Part shown: one piece after another, positions 1 through 10,532 of the stretch
Layout: every line of letters begins with the position of its first letter
Numbering within the stretch: position 1 is the first letter of the stretch
DNA from: Bacteroides sp. M10
GTDB lineage: Bacteria; Bacteroidota; Bacteroidia; Bacteroidales; Bacteroidaceae
DNA: 64,000 bases
Direction: 5' to 3'
Assembly: GCF_014334015.1 (NCBI RefSeq)
Contig: NZ_CP060488.1
Span: forward strand, 6,592,501 to 6,656,500
The notes under the pieces: generated by a model
Databases searched by the model: none
Seen by the model: the letters and a program-made list of their open reading frames with translations, nothing else
Told to the model about the DNA's origin: nothing
Program-made: the position numbers and the translations under genes

Positions 1-100
1 TAAAAAGTATCGGAAAACAGTTGAAAAGTAATCTCCCATCCTACAAGCCGTACAGGTTTATTTTGATAACTTTGCCACATAATAAAAAAGTGGATATGCA

Positions 101-1714
101 GTGAAAGAACCAGTCATTACCTTTACTTTGGAAGAGTACGAAGAGTTGCGCAAGGAACGTGAACGTCTTGAAAAGGAACATGCGGAACTTCAGAGAAAAT
201 ACGCAGCCTCTTTGCAGGAGTATTCCCGCCAAGTTGAGGAAATCTCAGCCTGTACAGCCGTCATTGCTGACCTGAGATGGAAATTGGCTGATTTGACACG
301 CCGTTTATGGGGTAAATCCAGTGAAAAACGTCATCTTCCCGAAGATGCCAACCAATTGAGCATCTGTTTTGAATCTCCGTCCGATGTCAATGACCCGGTA
401 GCGGAGGAGCAGAAAACGGCTGAGAAATCTGCCCGGTCGGAGAATGGTTACAATCGTTTCCGTAAGAGCTTCACCCAAAAGATTACTCCCCACGCCCGTA
501 AGCCCATCGATCCGTCCCTTCCCCGTGAAGAAATCATCATTCCCATGCCGGAAGGTCTTTCTCTGGAGGGAGCGACGAAGCTGGGGGAGGAAGTGAGCGA
601 ACAATATGCCGTCAGCCCTGCCCGATTCTATGTGAGACGCATCATCCGTCCTAAATACCGGCTTGCCGACGGTCGTATCATAACTGCTCCCATGCCCGTA
701 ATGGCACACCCTCACAGCAATGCCTCGGAGAGTGTACTGTCCCACATTGCCACCGCCAAATATTACGATCACCTGCCTCTGCACAGACAGCTGGACATTT
801 TTGAGCGTGAAGGCATCCATCTGAGTCCTTCCACCGTAAGTAACTGGATGATGGCTGCCGCACAGCGTTTGGAGCCGATCTACAATGAGCTTCGTGAACT
901 GGTTAAGGACAGTTATTACGTCATGGCCGATGAGACGCCCCACCCCGTACTTGAAAGCGACCGACCCGGTGCTCTTCATCGCGGGTATATGTGGAACTTC
1001 TATCTGCCCCGGTTTCATACCCCCTTCTTTGAATATCACAAGGGGCGTGGCAGCAGCGGAATAGACACACTGCTGGCAGGACAGGTCCGCGTGGTACAGA
1101 GTGACGGCTTTGCAGTATATGACGAGTTCGACACGCTACCCGGAAAGTTGCACTTGTGCTGTTGGGCACACGTCAGGCGCAAGTTTGTGGAAGCGGAAGG
1201 AAATGACCCTCCCAGAGCAAGGTATGCACTTGAACAAATAGGCAGACTGTATGCTGTGGAGGAGGAAATCAGGATAGAACATCTGGAAGGCGAGGCTGTA
1301 GTAAAGCTTCGCCGGGAAAAATCGTACCCTATTATCAAAGGACTGGAAAAATGGTGCAAAGAGGAATATGAACATACGGTCGATAAATCGCCTGTTGCCA
1401 AGGCCATATTCTATATGTACACACGCTTTGAACAACTGTCCGGATATGTCAATGATGCACAGTTCTGCATTGATAATAATCCGGTGGAGCGTTCTATTAG
1501 ACCGTTGACTGTAAACAGAAAAAATACACTCTTCTCCGGATCGCATGAGGCAGCACACGCAGCGGCAATATTCTTTTCACTGATGGGATGTTGCAGGGAA
1601 AATAAGGTGAACCCAAAACTATGGATGCAGGACGTGGTGATTAGAGTACAGGATAAAGAAAGAGAAGAGAAAAACGACTACTCCGATTTACTGCCATTTA
1701 ATTGGAAAGGATAA
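101..1714 (+). CDS. IS66-family transposase (TnpC-like)
   Basis: DDE transposase of an IS66-type insertion sequence, 537 residues, the usual size for this family. The N-terminus (about residues 8-75) is a charged coiled coil, as in IS66 TnpC. The catalytic core shows Asp277 (MADETP), Asp335 (QSDGF) and Glu463 (NPVERS), so the DDE triad is intact. The C-terminal segment ends in YSDLLPFNWKG and looks complete. The start is GTG: the ATG six bases upstream runs into TGA after two codons. Accessory tnpA/tnpB genes would lie to the left, outside the window. A 21-bp stem-loop follows the stop. The ends of the element could not be identified. Confidence 0.93.
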   Translation: MKEPVITFTLEEYEELRKERERLEKEHAELQRKYAASLQEYSRQVEEISACTAVIADLRWKLADLTRRLWGKSSEKRHLPEDANQLSICFESPSDVNDPVAEEQKTAEKSARSENGYNRFRKSFTQKITPHARKPIDPSLPREEIIIPMPEGLSLEGATKLGEEVSEQYAVSPARFYVRRIIRPKYRLADGRIITAPMPVMAHPHSNASESVLSHIATAKYYDHLPLHRQLDIFEREGIHLSPSTVSNWMMAAAQRLEPIYNELRELVKDSYYVMADETPHPVLESDRPGALHRGYMWNFYLPRFHTPFFEYHKGRGSSGIDTLLAGQVRVVQSDGFAVYDEFDTLPGKLHLCCWAHVRRKFVEAEGNDPPRARYALEQIGRLYAVEEEIRIEHLEGEAVVKLRREKSYPIIKGLEKWCKEEYEHTVDKSPVAKAIFYMYTRFEQLSGYVNDAQFCIDNNPVERSIRPLTVNRKNTLFSGSHEAAHAAAIFFSLMGCCRENKVNPKLWMQDVVIRVQDKEREEKNDYSDLLPFNWKG

Positions 1715-1726
1715 ACAAGAAAGGTT

Positions 1727-1773
1727 TATAAAGTCAAAAGCCAGACGTACTCCGTCTGGCTTTTGACTTTATA
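1727..1773 (+). terminator. Long perfect hairpin after IS66 transposase
   Basis: Arms at 1727-1747 and 1753-1773 are perfectly complementary over 21 bp around a 5-base loop, with GCCAGACG/CGTCTGGC in the upper stem. It lies 13 bases after the transposase stop. No long T-run follows, so it may act as an RNA-stabilising or read-through-blocking structure as much as a factor-independent terminator. Confidence 0.75.
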
Positions 1774-1822
1774 AGAGTTTGGAGAGAATACGCACGAGAC
1801 CGAATGCTTACCATCTTAACAT

Positions 1823-1856
1823 AACTATACCGGCATCCCAACGCAACTATACCGGC
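1823..1856. repeat. Paired AACTATACCGGC direct repeat
   Basis: AACTATACCGGC occurs at 1823-1834 and again at 1845-1856, a 22-base spacing, just past the transposase hairpin. Paired short repeats like this are often found near insertion-sequence ends, so this may mark the right end of the IS66 element. The left end is outside the window, so it cannot be confirmed. Confidence 0.5.
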
Positions 1857-1918
1857 TACTCTCGTTATAAAACCTCACTTAATCAACCTTAAAACAAGCT
1901 ACTTGATAAGAAGTCAAG

Positions 1919-2020
1919 CCTGACAATAAAAGTTCATATATTTTATTGTCAGGATATTATCAGCATCTATTGTCAGGATATATAAAATTGATATTCAACA
2001 ACTTAAATACTATCCTGACA
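1919..2020. repeat. Four copies of a TGTCAGGAT motif in mixed orientation
   Basis: TTGTCAGGATAT occurs at 1946-1957 and 1970-1981. The reverse complement occurs at 1919-1931 (CCTGACAATAAAA, pairing perfectly with 1941-1953) and 2012-2020 (ATCCTGACA). The copies lie in the 445-base gene-free gap between two convergent genes (1715-2159). Nothing else was recognised in that gap. They may be a transposon end or protein-binding sites. Confidence 0.6.
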
Positions 2021-2159
2021 GATTGACGATAAAAAGAGTACAAATCATGATGTATTACCTAAACAAAACCATATGGTTTGCTCATAGCGCTATAGAAATG
2101 GGCAAAAGATGTTATTGCTGGCAATAATCTACCATTATGCAGCTTCTATTTCTTCGTAC

Positions 2160-3371
2160 CTATATTATTTTAGATTGCCTGATGAATTTCCTTATCCATA
2201 AATAATAACCGGTCAGTGGTAATGCAGCTCCAATCAAAGCAGCAATAAAAGCAAGTATGCGGGTAAACATCCCTCCCCAATTGCCGACATGTACCGAATA
2301 AATCCAGCCGCGAATTTTTCCTGACTTGTCTTGATGTTGATAAAGACTTGTTTCCGTAAATTCACCAGTATCTGTATTGAAAGAATAACGGTCAGACGCA
2401 CGCTGATTTCCGAAGCGGTCGAAAGACACACTTGCCGTACCAGAAGAAACACTAATTTGCTTATATTCCGGATTTTGATGCTTTAACTTATCATACACTT
2501 CCTGCCAACAAGCGAATGGCGAAGCCGCAGAATACCGATCACTATGATTGCTTTCCGAACCCTCTCTTTTATCAGCACTTCGCCTACCATTTCCTCCCCC
2601 TTTCTTTTCCTGATTAGCCAGTCCGGTATTTCCTTTATGCTCATTATGCTTCTGTTCATTTCCATGGGAAGCCCGTTGTTGTACCTCTACCCCGAAAACT
2701 TTATAAAAAGCCGTCCGGTACCATGGAAAAGACCATGTCAATCCCGTCAGCGCCATAGCTAACAAAAAGATCAGAGCATACATTCCACCTGCCACATGTA
2801 AGTCATACCAGAATCTTTTCCAGCCTTTTGTTGCCGATATCTTCAGACTGTTTTTCAGTGCCCTACGTGTACGGGGCCACCAAATGACAATACCAGAGAC
2901 CAGTACCACCACAAATAGCAGTGTACTGACACCTACAATCATCTTTCCCCAAAATATTCCTTCATTTCCCGGATTCATACTATCCAACAGCCAACGATGC
3001 ATCCGGAACATAAACATAAAAAAGCCGCTGCGTTCTTTTTTACCTTTTATTTCACCCGTATACTGGTCTACATATAAAGAGGCACGGCGTGGTTTGGAAA
3101 GACTGACCTGATAAGCCCGTTCGGGATCAGAAGAAATACTGACACCGGTCACAGAGATACTATCCGGCAATGCAGATGCCACTTTTTCAAGTAACTTTCC
3201 GATAGAAACAGGTTCTTCCTTCACCGTTTCCACGTAGCAAAGATCGCGACAAGACAGTTCATTCACTTCATCCTCGAATACCAGCATCGCACCGGAAAAA
3301 CAGATCAGAGTGATTATCAGCCCGAAAGGGATGGAAAGCCACAAATGTATCTTTCTGAATATTTTCTTCAT
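2160..3371 (-). CDS. xusC: PepSY-associated inner-membrane protein (XusC-like)
   Basis: Inner-membrane PepSY-TM protein of 403 residues and last gene of a siderophore-uptake operon. Hydrophobic segments lie near residues 12-32, 145-170, 195-215 and 375-398. A PepSY-like region follows the first helix and a long hydrophilic Asn/Glu/Lys-rich periplasmic stretch lies at about 235-275. Proteins of this family sit beside TonB-dependent ferrisiderophore receptors and are thought to reduce or release iron at the inner membrane. The order receptor, DUF4374 lipoprotein, PepSY protein matches XusABC of B. thetaiotaomicron, which uses foreign catecholate siderophores. The gene starts 87 bases after xusB. 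The symbol rests on recognition of the operon and was not checked by alignment. Confidence 0.82.
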   Translation of the reverse strand: MKKIFRKIHLWLSIPFGLIITLICFSGAMLVFEDEVNELSCRDLCYVETVKEEPVSIGKLLEKVASALPDSISVTGVSISSDPERAYQVSLSKPRRASLYVDQYTGEIKGKKERSGFFMFMFRMHRWLLDSMNPGNEGIFWGKMIVGVSTLLFVVVLVSGIVIWWPRTRRALKNSLKISATKGWKRFWYDLHVAGGMYALIFLLAMALTGLTWSFPWYRTAFYKVFGVEVQQRASHGNEQKHNEHKGNTGLANQEKKGGGNGRRSADKREGSESNHSDRYSAASPFACWQEVYDKLKHQNPEYKQISVSSGTASVSFDRFGNQRASDRYSFNTDTGEFTETSLYQHQDKSGKIRGWIYSVHVGNWGGMFTRILAFIAALIGAALPLTGYYLWIRKFIRQSKII

Positions 3372-3458
3372 GTTTTCATTATCATTCTTGAAAAGCCTGC
3401 AAAGCTTTCCGCTCGGCAGGCTTTCATCTTTAAAAACTATTTTCTACTAAACCGGTAT

Positions 3459-4865
<1,407 letters not shown>

Positions 4866-4887
4866 TTATACTAAAAACTTACTCTAC

Positions 4888-7302
4888 CTATTTACCGAAA
4901 AATACCCTGAACTTTCCATAGAATGCCCGCCCCGCTTTTTGCAGACTAAAATTGTCGAATAACCGGGCATCTGTGAAATTCCGACATTCAAATGATACAT
5001 TATAACGTCCGTGTTTCATTGTATAGGACAAAGACAGATTATGAGAGAATTGTTCCGGCACTATATTTTTTGATTCTTTATCTCCCAGATTCTCCCAATA
5101 AAGAGGAAAATCATGTTGCCAGTAGCTATCATACCCTATGCTCAATACATTTCCCTTGACAAACAAGTCGTTCCAATAGAAATTAGCGTTGATATTGGCA
5201 TAACGATAGGGAAGATTGGGCATGCGCACCTTATAGTGCATACTTTCCTGCAAAGAAGAGCCTGCCAGATATTTCTCATAATCGCGGGTATCAATACTAT
5301 TGAATGTTCCTCCTATATCAAACCAACGTGAAAAGCTATACAGTAATGACAGATTATATCCTTTCGTTCTCACATGACCGTGGTTCTCATAATACCCGTA
5401 ACTGGTTCCTCCCAGCACATCCAATCCTCTTTTTATGTAATCTTTCGTATCCCGATAGATCAGACCGGCCTCGGCATACAGTCCGTGCCTGCCAAACTGG
5501 TGATTATAACTGAAACTCAAATTGATATTGTCGCTCTTCTCCGGTTTCAGGTTTATTTTGCCGGCTTCAAGGTCTTCATCTCCAAACAGCTCGTCTGTCG
5601 TAGGAAGCCGGAAAGCCTTCTCATACGATAGCTTCACCTGCAGGTCCTTCCATAGAAAATACGTACCCGCTGCACCATATCCGAGGGAACTTGCGGTATT
5701 GGACAGGTTGATATAGTTGCCTATACCATCTGTGTTTTGTGACACCGGTCCCTTGTTGTATTGCCGGTAGTACTTGGCAAATGCAGAAACATTCCACTTT
5801 TCCGATGGCATCAGACGATAAGAAAGTCCGCTGACATTCTTACGTGTAATCTTAGGTATAGTGAAATCCGTAAATTTGGAAGAAGAGCCTACCGTAGAAC
5901 GACTTGTACGTTCAAAATCACTAATCACATGGCTGAAAGTAAATGTATGCGCCTGTCCGATATGATAATTCATCTTCAGTGTTCCATTCCAGTTTTTATT
6001 TTTAGATTCACTATTCTGATAAGATTGTTCTCCCCGGCTGCCCTTTTCATAGAAATCTCCTCGCCAGTTATAAGCTCGGGAAGCTGTATCTACATTGTTG
6101 GTGATATTATGATTATAGTTGGCAGTAAATAGCAAATCCAGATTCTTGACGAACAAGTTCTTTTTATAGTACTCCAATGAAGGAACCAACGAATGTCCCT
6201 TGCGGAATTTCTCACCGAACACGACATCTTGATAAACGCCTGTCTGTATCTCTTTATAAAAATGAGAATAATTGAAACTCAATGCCAGTCTGTCCGCCCA
6301 TTTCTTTCCCACCAGACCGATTTTTCCGATCACAGCTTCATTATGGTACTGATCGTTAAAACGCTTCAGATGATAAATTTTGCTTTTATCGAGCGGCGGA
6401 AAACGTACGCTGCCGTCTTCCCGAATCTCAAACTCGCGTACATAAGTGTCCACATAGTAATCATTGTCCGAGAAATTCTGGAAAGCATTGACTTCATACA
6501 TGAAACCGTTCTTGAATGTTTGTCCGAAACGTGCGTATGACTTATGAGTATTAAATGACCCGTAAGAATAGGAAGCGTCCATAAACCATTTTCCGGGCTG
6601 CTTGTTGGTAACGATATTCACAACGCCTCCGATGGCATCTGTTCCGAATCCTACCGGAACCACTCCTTTATACACCTCAATACGGTCTGCGAAATTAATA
6701 GGTACATTATTCAAATCGAATGCAGCACCGGCTCCCTCTTGTGGTATGCCATCAATGAATATTTTCACATGTTTCCCGCTGAAACCATCAATATACAATT
6801 GCATATCCGACCCTACTCCACCTGATTCACGGAGCTTTACCCCCGGCACTTTAGTCAGTGCGCCCGCCAAGGTCTGCGTACTGTTATGCAGTTTCTTCGC
6901 ATCAATGGCTACCGCATTAAAAGCAGATTTATTCACACGACCGACACCGGATGTCGTAACTACCACCTCTCCCAACTCTTTTACTGCCGGAGCAATGGTG
7001 ATATTTACCTTTATTCTCTCTCCCTTGCCTAGTTTGACTTTCTTTTCTACGGTCTGATAGCCGATAGCTGAAACAACCAGAGTATATTCACCCGCCGTAG
7101 TTTTCAAATGATAGATGCCCTTTTCATCTGTATAGCAACCGTGATTGGTTCCTTTCAGATAGACCGTTGCAAAATCCACGACTTCCTTTTCCGTAGACAT
7201 CACTCTACCCGAAATCAAACTGTTACGATGATGCCCACGTTGTGAATATGCTGATACGGAAAACAAGAACACTAGAAAAACCAGAAAATACTTATTACTC
7301 AT
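4888..7302 (-). CDS. xusA: TonB-dependent siderophore receptor (XusA-like)
   Basis: Outer-membrane TonB-dependent receptor of 804 residues. After a signal peptide come a carboxypeptidase-regulatory-like domain (about 28-110), a plug domain (about 110-235, with VVVTTSGVGR near its start and GGVVNIV near its end) and a 22-strand-type barrel to the C-terminal aromatic-rich strand. It lacks a SusD partner. Instead it is followed by the DUF4374 lipoprotein and PepSY genes, which argues for iron-siderophore transport rather than glycan uptake. The start has a good ribosome site (AAGGAG close to ATG) and lies about 50 bases below a TACCTTTG promoter element. Iron repression is expected, but no Fur box was identified. 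Confidence 0.87.
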   Translation of the reverse strand: MSNKYFLVFLVFLFSVSAYSQRGHHRNSLISGRVMSTEKEVVDFATVYLKGTNHGCYTDEKGIYHLKTTAGEYTLVVSAIGYQTVEKKVKLGKGERIKVNITIAPAVKELGEVVVTTSGVGRVNKSAFNAVAIDAKKLHNSTQTLAGALTKVPGVKLRESGGVGSDMQLYIDGFSGKHVKIFIDGIPQEGAGAAFDLNNVPINFADRIEVYKGVVPVGFGTDAIGGVVNIVTNKQPGKWFMDASYSYGSFNTHKSYARFGQTFKNGFMYEVNAFQNFSDNDYYVDTYVREFEIREDGSVRFPPLDKSKIYHLKRFNDQYHNEAVIGKIGLVGKKWADRLALSFNYSHFYKEIQTGVYQDVVFGEKFRKGHSLVPSLEYYKKNLFVKNLDLLFTANYNHNITNNVDTASRAYNWRGDFYEKGSRGEQSYQNSESKNKNWNGTLKMNYHIGQAHTFTFSHVISDFERTSRSTVGSSSKFTDFTIPKITRKNVSGLSYRLMPSEKWNVSAFAKYYRQYNKGPVSQNTDGIGNYINLSNTASSLGYGAAGTYFLWKDLQVKLSYEKAFRLPTTDELFGDEDLEAGKINLKPEKSDNINLSFSYNHQFGRHGLYAEAGLIYRDTKDYIKRGLDVLGGTSYGYYENHGHVRTKGYNLSLLYSFSRWFDIGGTFNSIDTRDYEKYLAGSSLQESMHYKVRMPNLPYRYANINANFYWNDLFVKGNVLSIGYDSYWQHDFPLYWENLGDKESKNIVPEQFSHNLSLSYTMKHGRYNVSFECRNFTDARLFDNFSLQKAGRAFYGKFRVFFGK

Positions 7303-7334
7303 CTCCTTTTTACCTTTTTACTTTATACCTTTTC

Positions 7335-7360
7335 ATCGCTCTAAAAGCGATACAAAGGTA
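7335..7360 (-). promoter_or_regulatory. Promoter and leader hairpin of xus operon
   Basis: TACCTTTG on the minus strand (7353-7360) is a good Bacteroides -7 element, with TTTG-like sequence about 16-20 bases upstream. A 6-bp hairpin (ATCGCT/AGCGAT, 7335-7351) follows at once, near the transcription start. It could be an mRNA 5' stabiliser or part of an operator. Confidence 0.6.
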
Positions 7361-7460
7361 AGTAGAAAGAAAAGTACAAAACAATCCCTATCTTTCGGTA
7401 AAAATAAGACAATATAAAAGAGATATATAGATATGCGCAATACCTATATATAAGTAAATA

Positions 7461-8312
7461 CTACTTCAGCCAGTTCGCCAACGCACATTCCGTCACCTCC
7501 CATAACTGTTCTTTCCGCACATGATTCGTGTATTTATCAGACAAGTTTTTCTGGTGGTTATTGACATACAATTGTCCTGTCACGCCTGCTTCCTTTTCAT
7601 CCAACAATAAACCGACTGCCGTAGAAGCCCCTTTCTTCGGTTTGCGGATAAAAGGACGGAAAAAAATATCCGTCAACGGATCGAACCACTTATGCATCGT
7701 AATGATATTAGTAGAAACAATTCCCGGATCAGCGGCATTGACGGTGATTCCTTTCTCACTAAGTTGCCTGGAGAGTTCGAAAGTAAATAGTAACAAAGCC
7801 AGTTTGGTGTTACTGTAAACAGGAATTCTCCAAAAACGCCCCGTTTTTCCTCTGTGAAAGAAATCGGGAAAATCGAGTTTACCGATTGCGTATGTACAAG
7901 AAACCATATTGACGATACGCGCTCCACGCACCATCAGCGGAACCAATTTCCGGGTAAGCAGATAAGGTCCCATATAGTTCACACTTACCGTTCGCTCAAA
8001 CCCATCAGAAGTAGTATGAAAACCTGTCTCCATCGTTCCGGCGTTATTCATTAACAGAGCAATGGGGAGGTTTCTTTCCAATATCCGGTTGGCAAAAGAA
8101 ACTACCGATTGCATGGAAGACAAATCAATAGCCATTACTTCCAAATACGGGTTTCCGGTTTCCTTGCTCAAACGTTCGCGAACAATCTCCGCTTTCTTCG
8201 GATTATAACATGCCATTATGATTCGATAACCGGCTTTGGCTACGGCACGTGTTATTTCTGTCCCCATTCCTCCGTCTGCACCGGTGATAATCGCCCATTT
8301 CATTTCACTCAT
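7461..8312 (-). CDS. SDR-family oxidoreductase, probable 3-beta-hydroxysteroid dehydrogenase
   Basis: Short-chain dehydrogenase, 283 residues. Nucleotide-binding motif TGADGGMG at 10-17, NNAG at 89-92, catalytic Ser138, Tyr166 and Lys170 (YSNTK). The extended C-terminus (AADPGIVST onward) resembles retinol/steroid-type SDRs. It is last in an operon with a 5-alpha-reductase-like and an old-yellow-enzyme gene, and its start overlaps the end of the latter by 4 bases, indicating translational coupling. Gut Bacteroidales clusters of this composition convert 3-oxo bile acids to iso- and allo-forms, with the SDR acting as 3-beta-hydroxysteroid dehydrogenase. Substrate is inferred from context; the fold and catalytic residues are directly visible. 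Confidence 0.82.
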   Translation of the reverse strand: MSEMKWAIITGADGGMGTEITRAVAKAGYRIIMACYNPKKAEIVRERLSKETGNPYLEVMAIDLSSMQSVVSFANRILERNLPIALLMNNAGTMETGFHTTSDGFERTVSVNYMGPYLLTRKLVPLMVRGARIVNMVSCTYAIGKLDFPDFFHRGKTGRFWRIPVYSNTKLALLLFTFELSRQLSEKGITVNAADPGIVSTNIITMHKWFDPLTDIFFRPFIRKPKKGASTAVGLLLDEKEAGVTGQLYVNNHQKNLSDKYTNHVRKEQLWEVTECALANWLK

Positions 8313-9532
8313 TTTTTCTCCAATTTATCAATCTCCTTTTGCAAAGACAAAGGAATTTGTTCTTTCAAATGTTGATGACAAGCCATTTCTATCGTATACA
8401 TACGACCGATGCAATAATTACTGTGTCCACAGTTGCAGCGTGCCTGTTCCTCCTTTTTCATCCGGTTTACAAATCCCGGTTCGTTGAGCAAAGCTCTCGC
8501 CATCTGCACGGCATCAAAACCGGAATCGAGCACTTCATCTATTTTCTGGCGGGAAACAAGACCGCCGACATAAATCAGCGGCGCATTCGGAAGAGCTGCC
8601 CGGAATTTTAGTGCATCTTCAAGGAAATATGCTTCTTTAAAAGGCACAGAGGGTATCATCCATTTACCAAACATACGAACTCCGTATTTCAACCACCAGC
8701 AATTCATATAGTAAGACATCGAACGGATCGGCATGGCACCCCGCATCACATACATCGGTGCACGGCTCACAAAGCCTCCACTCAACACCAATCCATGAAC
8801 GCCATGTTCCAATAGACGTTTGGCCACTTGTATCGATTCGTCAATCTCCATGCCTCCTTTGAAACCGTCACGCATATTCATTTTCACGAAAACAGCCATA
8901 TCATTGCCTGCCGCTTTCATCACTTCTTCCATCACCAGGTCCATAAAACGCATCCGGTTTTCGAGCGAACCACCGTATTCATCTTTCCGATGATTGGTAT
9001 ATGGGGAAAGGAACTGACTAATCAGATATCCATGTCCTGCATGTACTTCAACAGCGTCAAATCCTGCTTCTCTCGCCAGATTGACTGCATTTCCATACGC
9101 TTGTGCCATTTCCGGCAACTCCTCCTTTTCCATTCCACGCACAAACGTAGGAGAGTAAAGATTAAAACCCGAAGATGCGGATATAGGAGTGACACCACAA
9201 ATATTCCGATGGGACATATTTCCACAATGTCCGATTTGTATACCCACTGCTGCACCTTCATCGTGCACAGCTTTTGTCAATTCATGCAAACGGGGAATAA
9301 TAGACGGGCGCAACCACAACTGACGGTCGAAAGAAAGTCCGCTTTGCGTCACAGCGGCATAGGCCACTGTTGTCATACCCACTCCTCCCGCAGCTACCGA
9401 ACGATGGTAATCCAGCAACATCTGCGTAGGAGTATTCTCCGGACACATGCTCTCAAAAGCTGCCGAACGGATTGTTCGATTCCGCAACGTCAAAGGCCCA
9501 AAAGTGACCGGGCTAAAAAGTTTAGATTCCAT
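8309..9532 (-). CDS. Old yellow enzyme-type FMN reductase, probable 5-beta-reductase of bile acids
   Basis: FMN-dependent NAD(P)H:flavin oxidoreductase of 407 residues with a TIM-barrel fold. Family motifs visible are FGPLTLRNR near the N-terminus, HxGHGYLISQFLSPYTN (about 164-180) with the active-site His pair region, and RMRFMDLVMEEV. Only the OYE domain is present; the FAD/iron-sulfur C-terminal half of BaiH or 2-enoate reductase is missing. A cysteine-rich tail (CNCGHSNYC) near residue 375 may be a reduced metal or cluster site. Middle gene of the steroid operon, likely reducing a delta-4-3-oxo bile acid to the 5-beta product, opposing the 5-alpha enzyme encoded upstream. Reaction inferred from context. 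Confidence 0.8.
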   Translation of the reverse strand: MESKLFSPVTFGPLTLRNRTIRSAAFESMCPENTPTQMLLDYHRSVAAGGVGMTTVAYAAVTQSGLSFDRQLWLRPSIIPRLHELTKAVHDEGAAVGIQIGHCGNMSHRNICGVTPISASSGFNLYSPTFVRGMEKEELPEMAQAYGNAVNLAREAGFDAVEVHAGHGYLISQFLSPYTNHRKDEYGGSLENRMRFMDLVMEEVMKAAGNDMAVFVKMNMRDGFKGGMEIDESIQVAKRLLEHGVHGLVLSGGFVSRAPMYVMRGAMPIRSMSYYMNCWWLKYGVRMFGKWMIPSVPFKEAYFLEDALKFRAALPNAPLIYVGGLVSRQKIDEVLDSGFDAVQMARALLNEPGFVNRMKKEEQARCNCGHSNYCIGRMYTIEMACHQHLKEQIPLSLQKEIDKLEKK

Positions 9533-9587
9533 AGTAGTTATATTTATTAAGTCATATTGAAGTCGTGATGAAAAGTGCCTCTAATAC

Positions 9588-10349
9588 CTAATAAAGGAAA
9601 GGGAACACTCGTTTCCGTTCTCCCACCGCATCTCCGAATTCTTCGCGATAACGGCACCAGATGGCATTGGCACGGGGAACAAGGTTAGCAATCGTCCACC
9701 AAAGGAAAACAAGTCCGGAAAGTGAACAGGTGAGTATCGCCCATCCTGCCCATTCTACTATTTCACCAAAATAGTTGGCGGAAGTGACGTAACGGTACAT
9801 TCCTTTTTGAGGCAGATAATGCCGGGTATCTCCCGGTTTACGCAAGTGCCGGATGATATAATCCGAATGCCAGTTCGTCAACATACCTGTGAAAAAAAGC
9901 AGTGTGCCTATAATAAACCACGGTGAAGTGAACCAACCGGATTGATACATCGTTTCGGGAGCAAGATAAAAGATCCATTTACCTTGCATATAGCCATTCA
10001 GCAAATTAAAAAGAACACCCATCGACATGATTGCCAGCGGCATCTTACTTTTTCCCGTCAGTAACAGAGGAAAAATGAAGGCACGCTGAAAGTAGTGAAT
10101 CTGGAAGAACAGGAAAAAAGTGAAGATCACCGGTTCAAACCGACGCTCGGAATATATCCACATTACGGACATCACCAGGAAAACCGGAGCTTCCATCAAT
10201 ATCCAGGCTAGTTTATTGGATATAGCTACGCCCCACGATGCCGTGCGGAAAATGCCATATCCGGCTTTCACAAAGTAAAGGGCGATAAAAACAACCAAGG
10301 CAATCAGGCTCATCACGCCCAGAAACAGATTAAAAGCATCTATATTCAT
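9588..10349 (-). CDS. 3-oxo-5-alpha-steroid 4-dehydrogenase family membrane protein
   Basis: Polytopic membrane protein of 253 residues, similar to human SRD5A1 steroid 5-alpha-reductase. Visible family signatures are HYFQRAFIFPLL (about 85-96), NWHSDYIIRHLR (about 156-167), the TSANYFGEIVEWAGWA block (about 190-205) and a C-terminal RYREEFGD...FPFLY. The usual six to seven hydrophobic helices are present. It would use NADPH to reduce delta-4-3-oxo steroids or bile acids to the 5-alpha (allo) form. It is the first gene of the operon and has its own promoter, after the terminator that closes gltA. Plant or methyltransferase-like DUF1295 proteins are related, but the signature residues favour the steroid enzyme. 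Confidence 0.85.
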   Translation of the reverse strand: MNIDAFNLFLGVMSLIALVVFIALYFVKAGYGIFRTASWGVAISNKLAWILMEAPVFLVMSVMWIYSERRFEPVIFTFFLFFQIHYFQRAFIFPLLLTGKSKMPLAIMSMGVLFNLLNGYMQGKWIFYLAPETMYQSGWFTSPWFIIGTLLFFTGMLTNWHSDYIIRHLRKPGDTRHYLPQKGMYRYVTSANYFGEIVEWAGWAILTCSLSGLVFLWWTIANLVPRANAIWCRYREEFGDAVGERKRVFPFLY

Positions 10350-10372
10350 GTCGATCTTTTTTTTGTAACACG

Positions 10373-10380
10373 CAAAAATA
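10373..10380 (-). promoter_or_regulatory. -7 element of steroid/bile-acid operon
   Basis: TATTTTTG on the minus strand, 24 bases upstream of the 5-alpha-reductase start, fits TAnnTTTG. A good -33 TTTG lies slightly too far away (24 bases), so the promoter may be weak or activator-dependent. Confidence 0.45.
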
Positions 10381-10458
10381 ACAAAAATGAGATGAATGAC
10401 GGTACAAAAAAGAGAAAGAATCTGAAATACATTCCTTTACGAACATAAAAACAGCATT

Positions 10459-10497
10459 CCCGAACGCATACCTGGAATTACCAGGCATACATCCGGG
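10459..10497 (-). terminator. Terminator of acn-icd-gltA operon
   Basis: Arms 10459-10475 and 10481-10497 form a near-perfect stem (CCAGG/CCTGG at the top, CCCG/CGGG at the base) with a 5-base loop. On the minus strand it is followed by TTTTT. It separates gltA from the steroid operon downstream. Confidence 0.8.
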
Positions 10498-10532
10498 ATC
10501 ACTTATATATTCAATTAAAGGATTTGTTTTTA

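Noticed and set aside
305..1039. Long open frame opposite the IS66 transposase
   Set aside because: Cys/Arg-rich product without family motifs, fully antisense to an intact transposase; a shadow.
8828..9550. 240-codon open frame opposite the OYE gene
   Set aside because: His/Cys/Arg-rich, no motif, opposite a clear enzyme gene.
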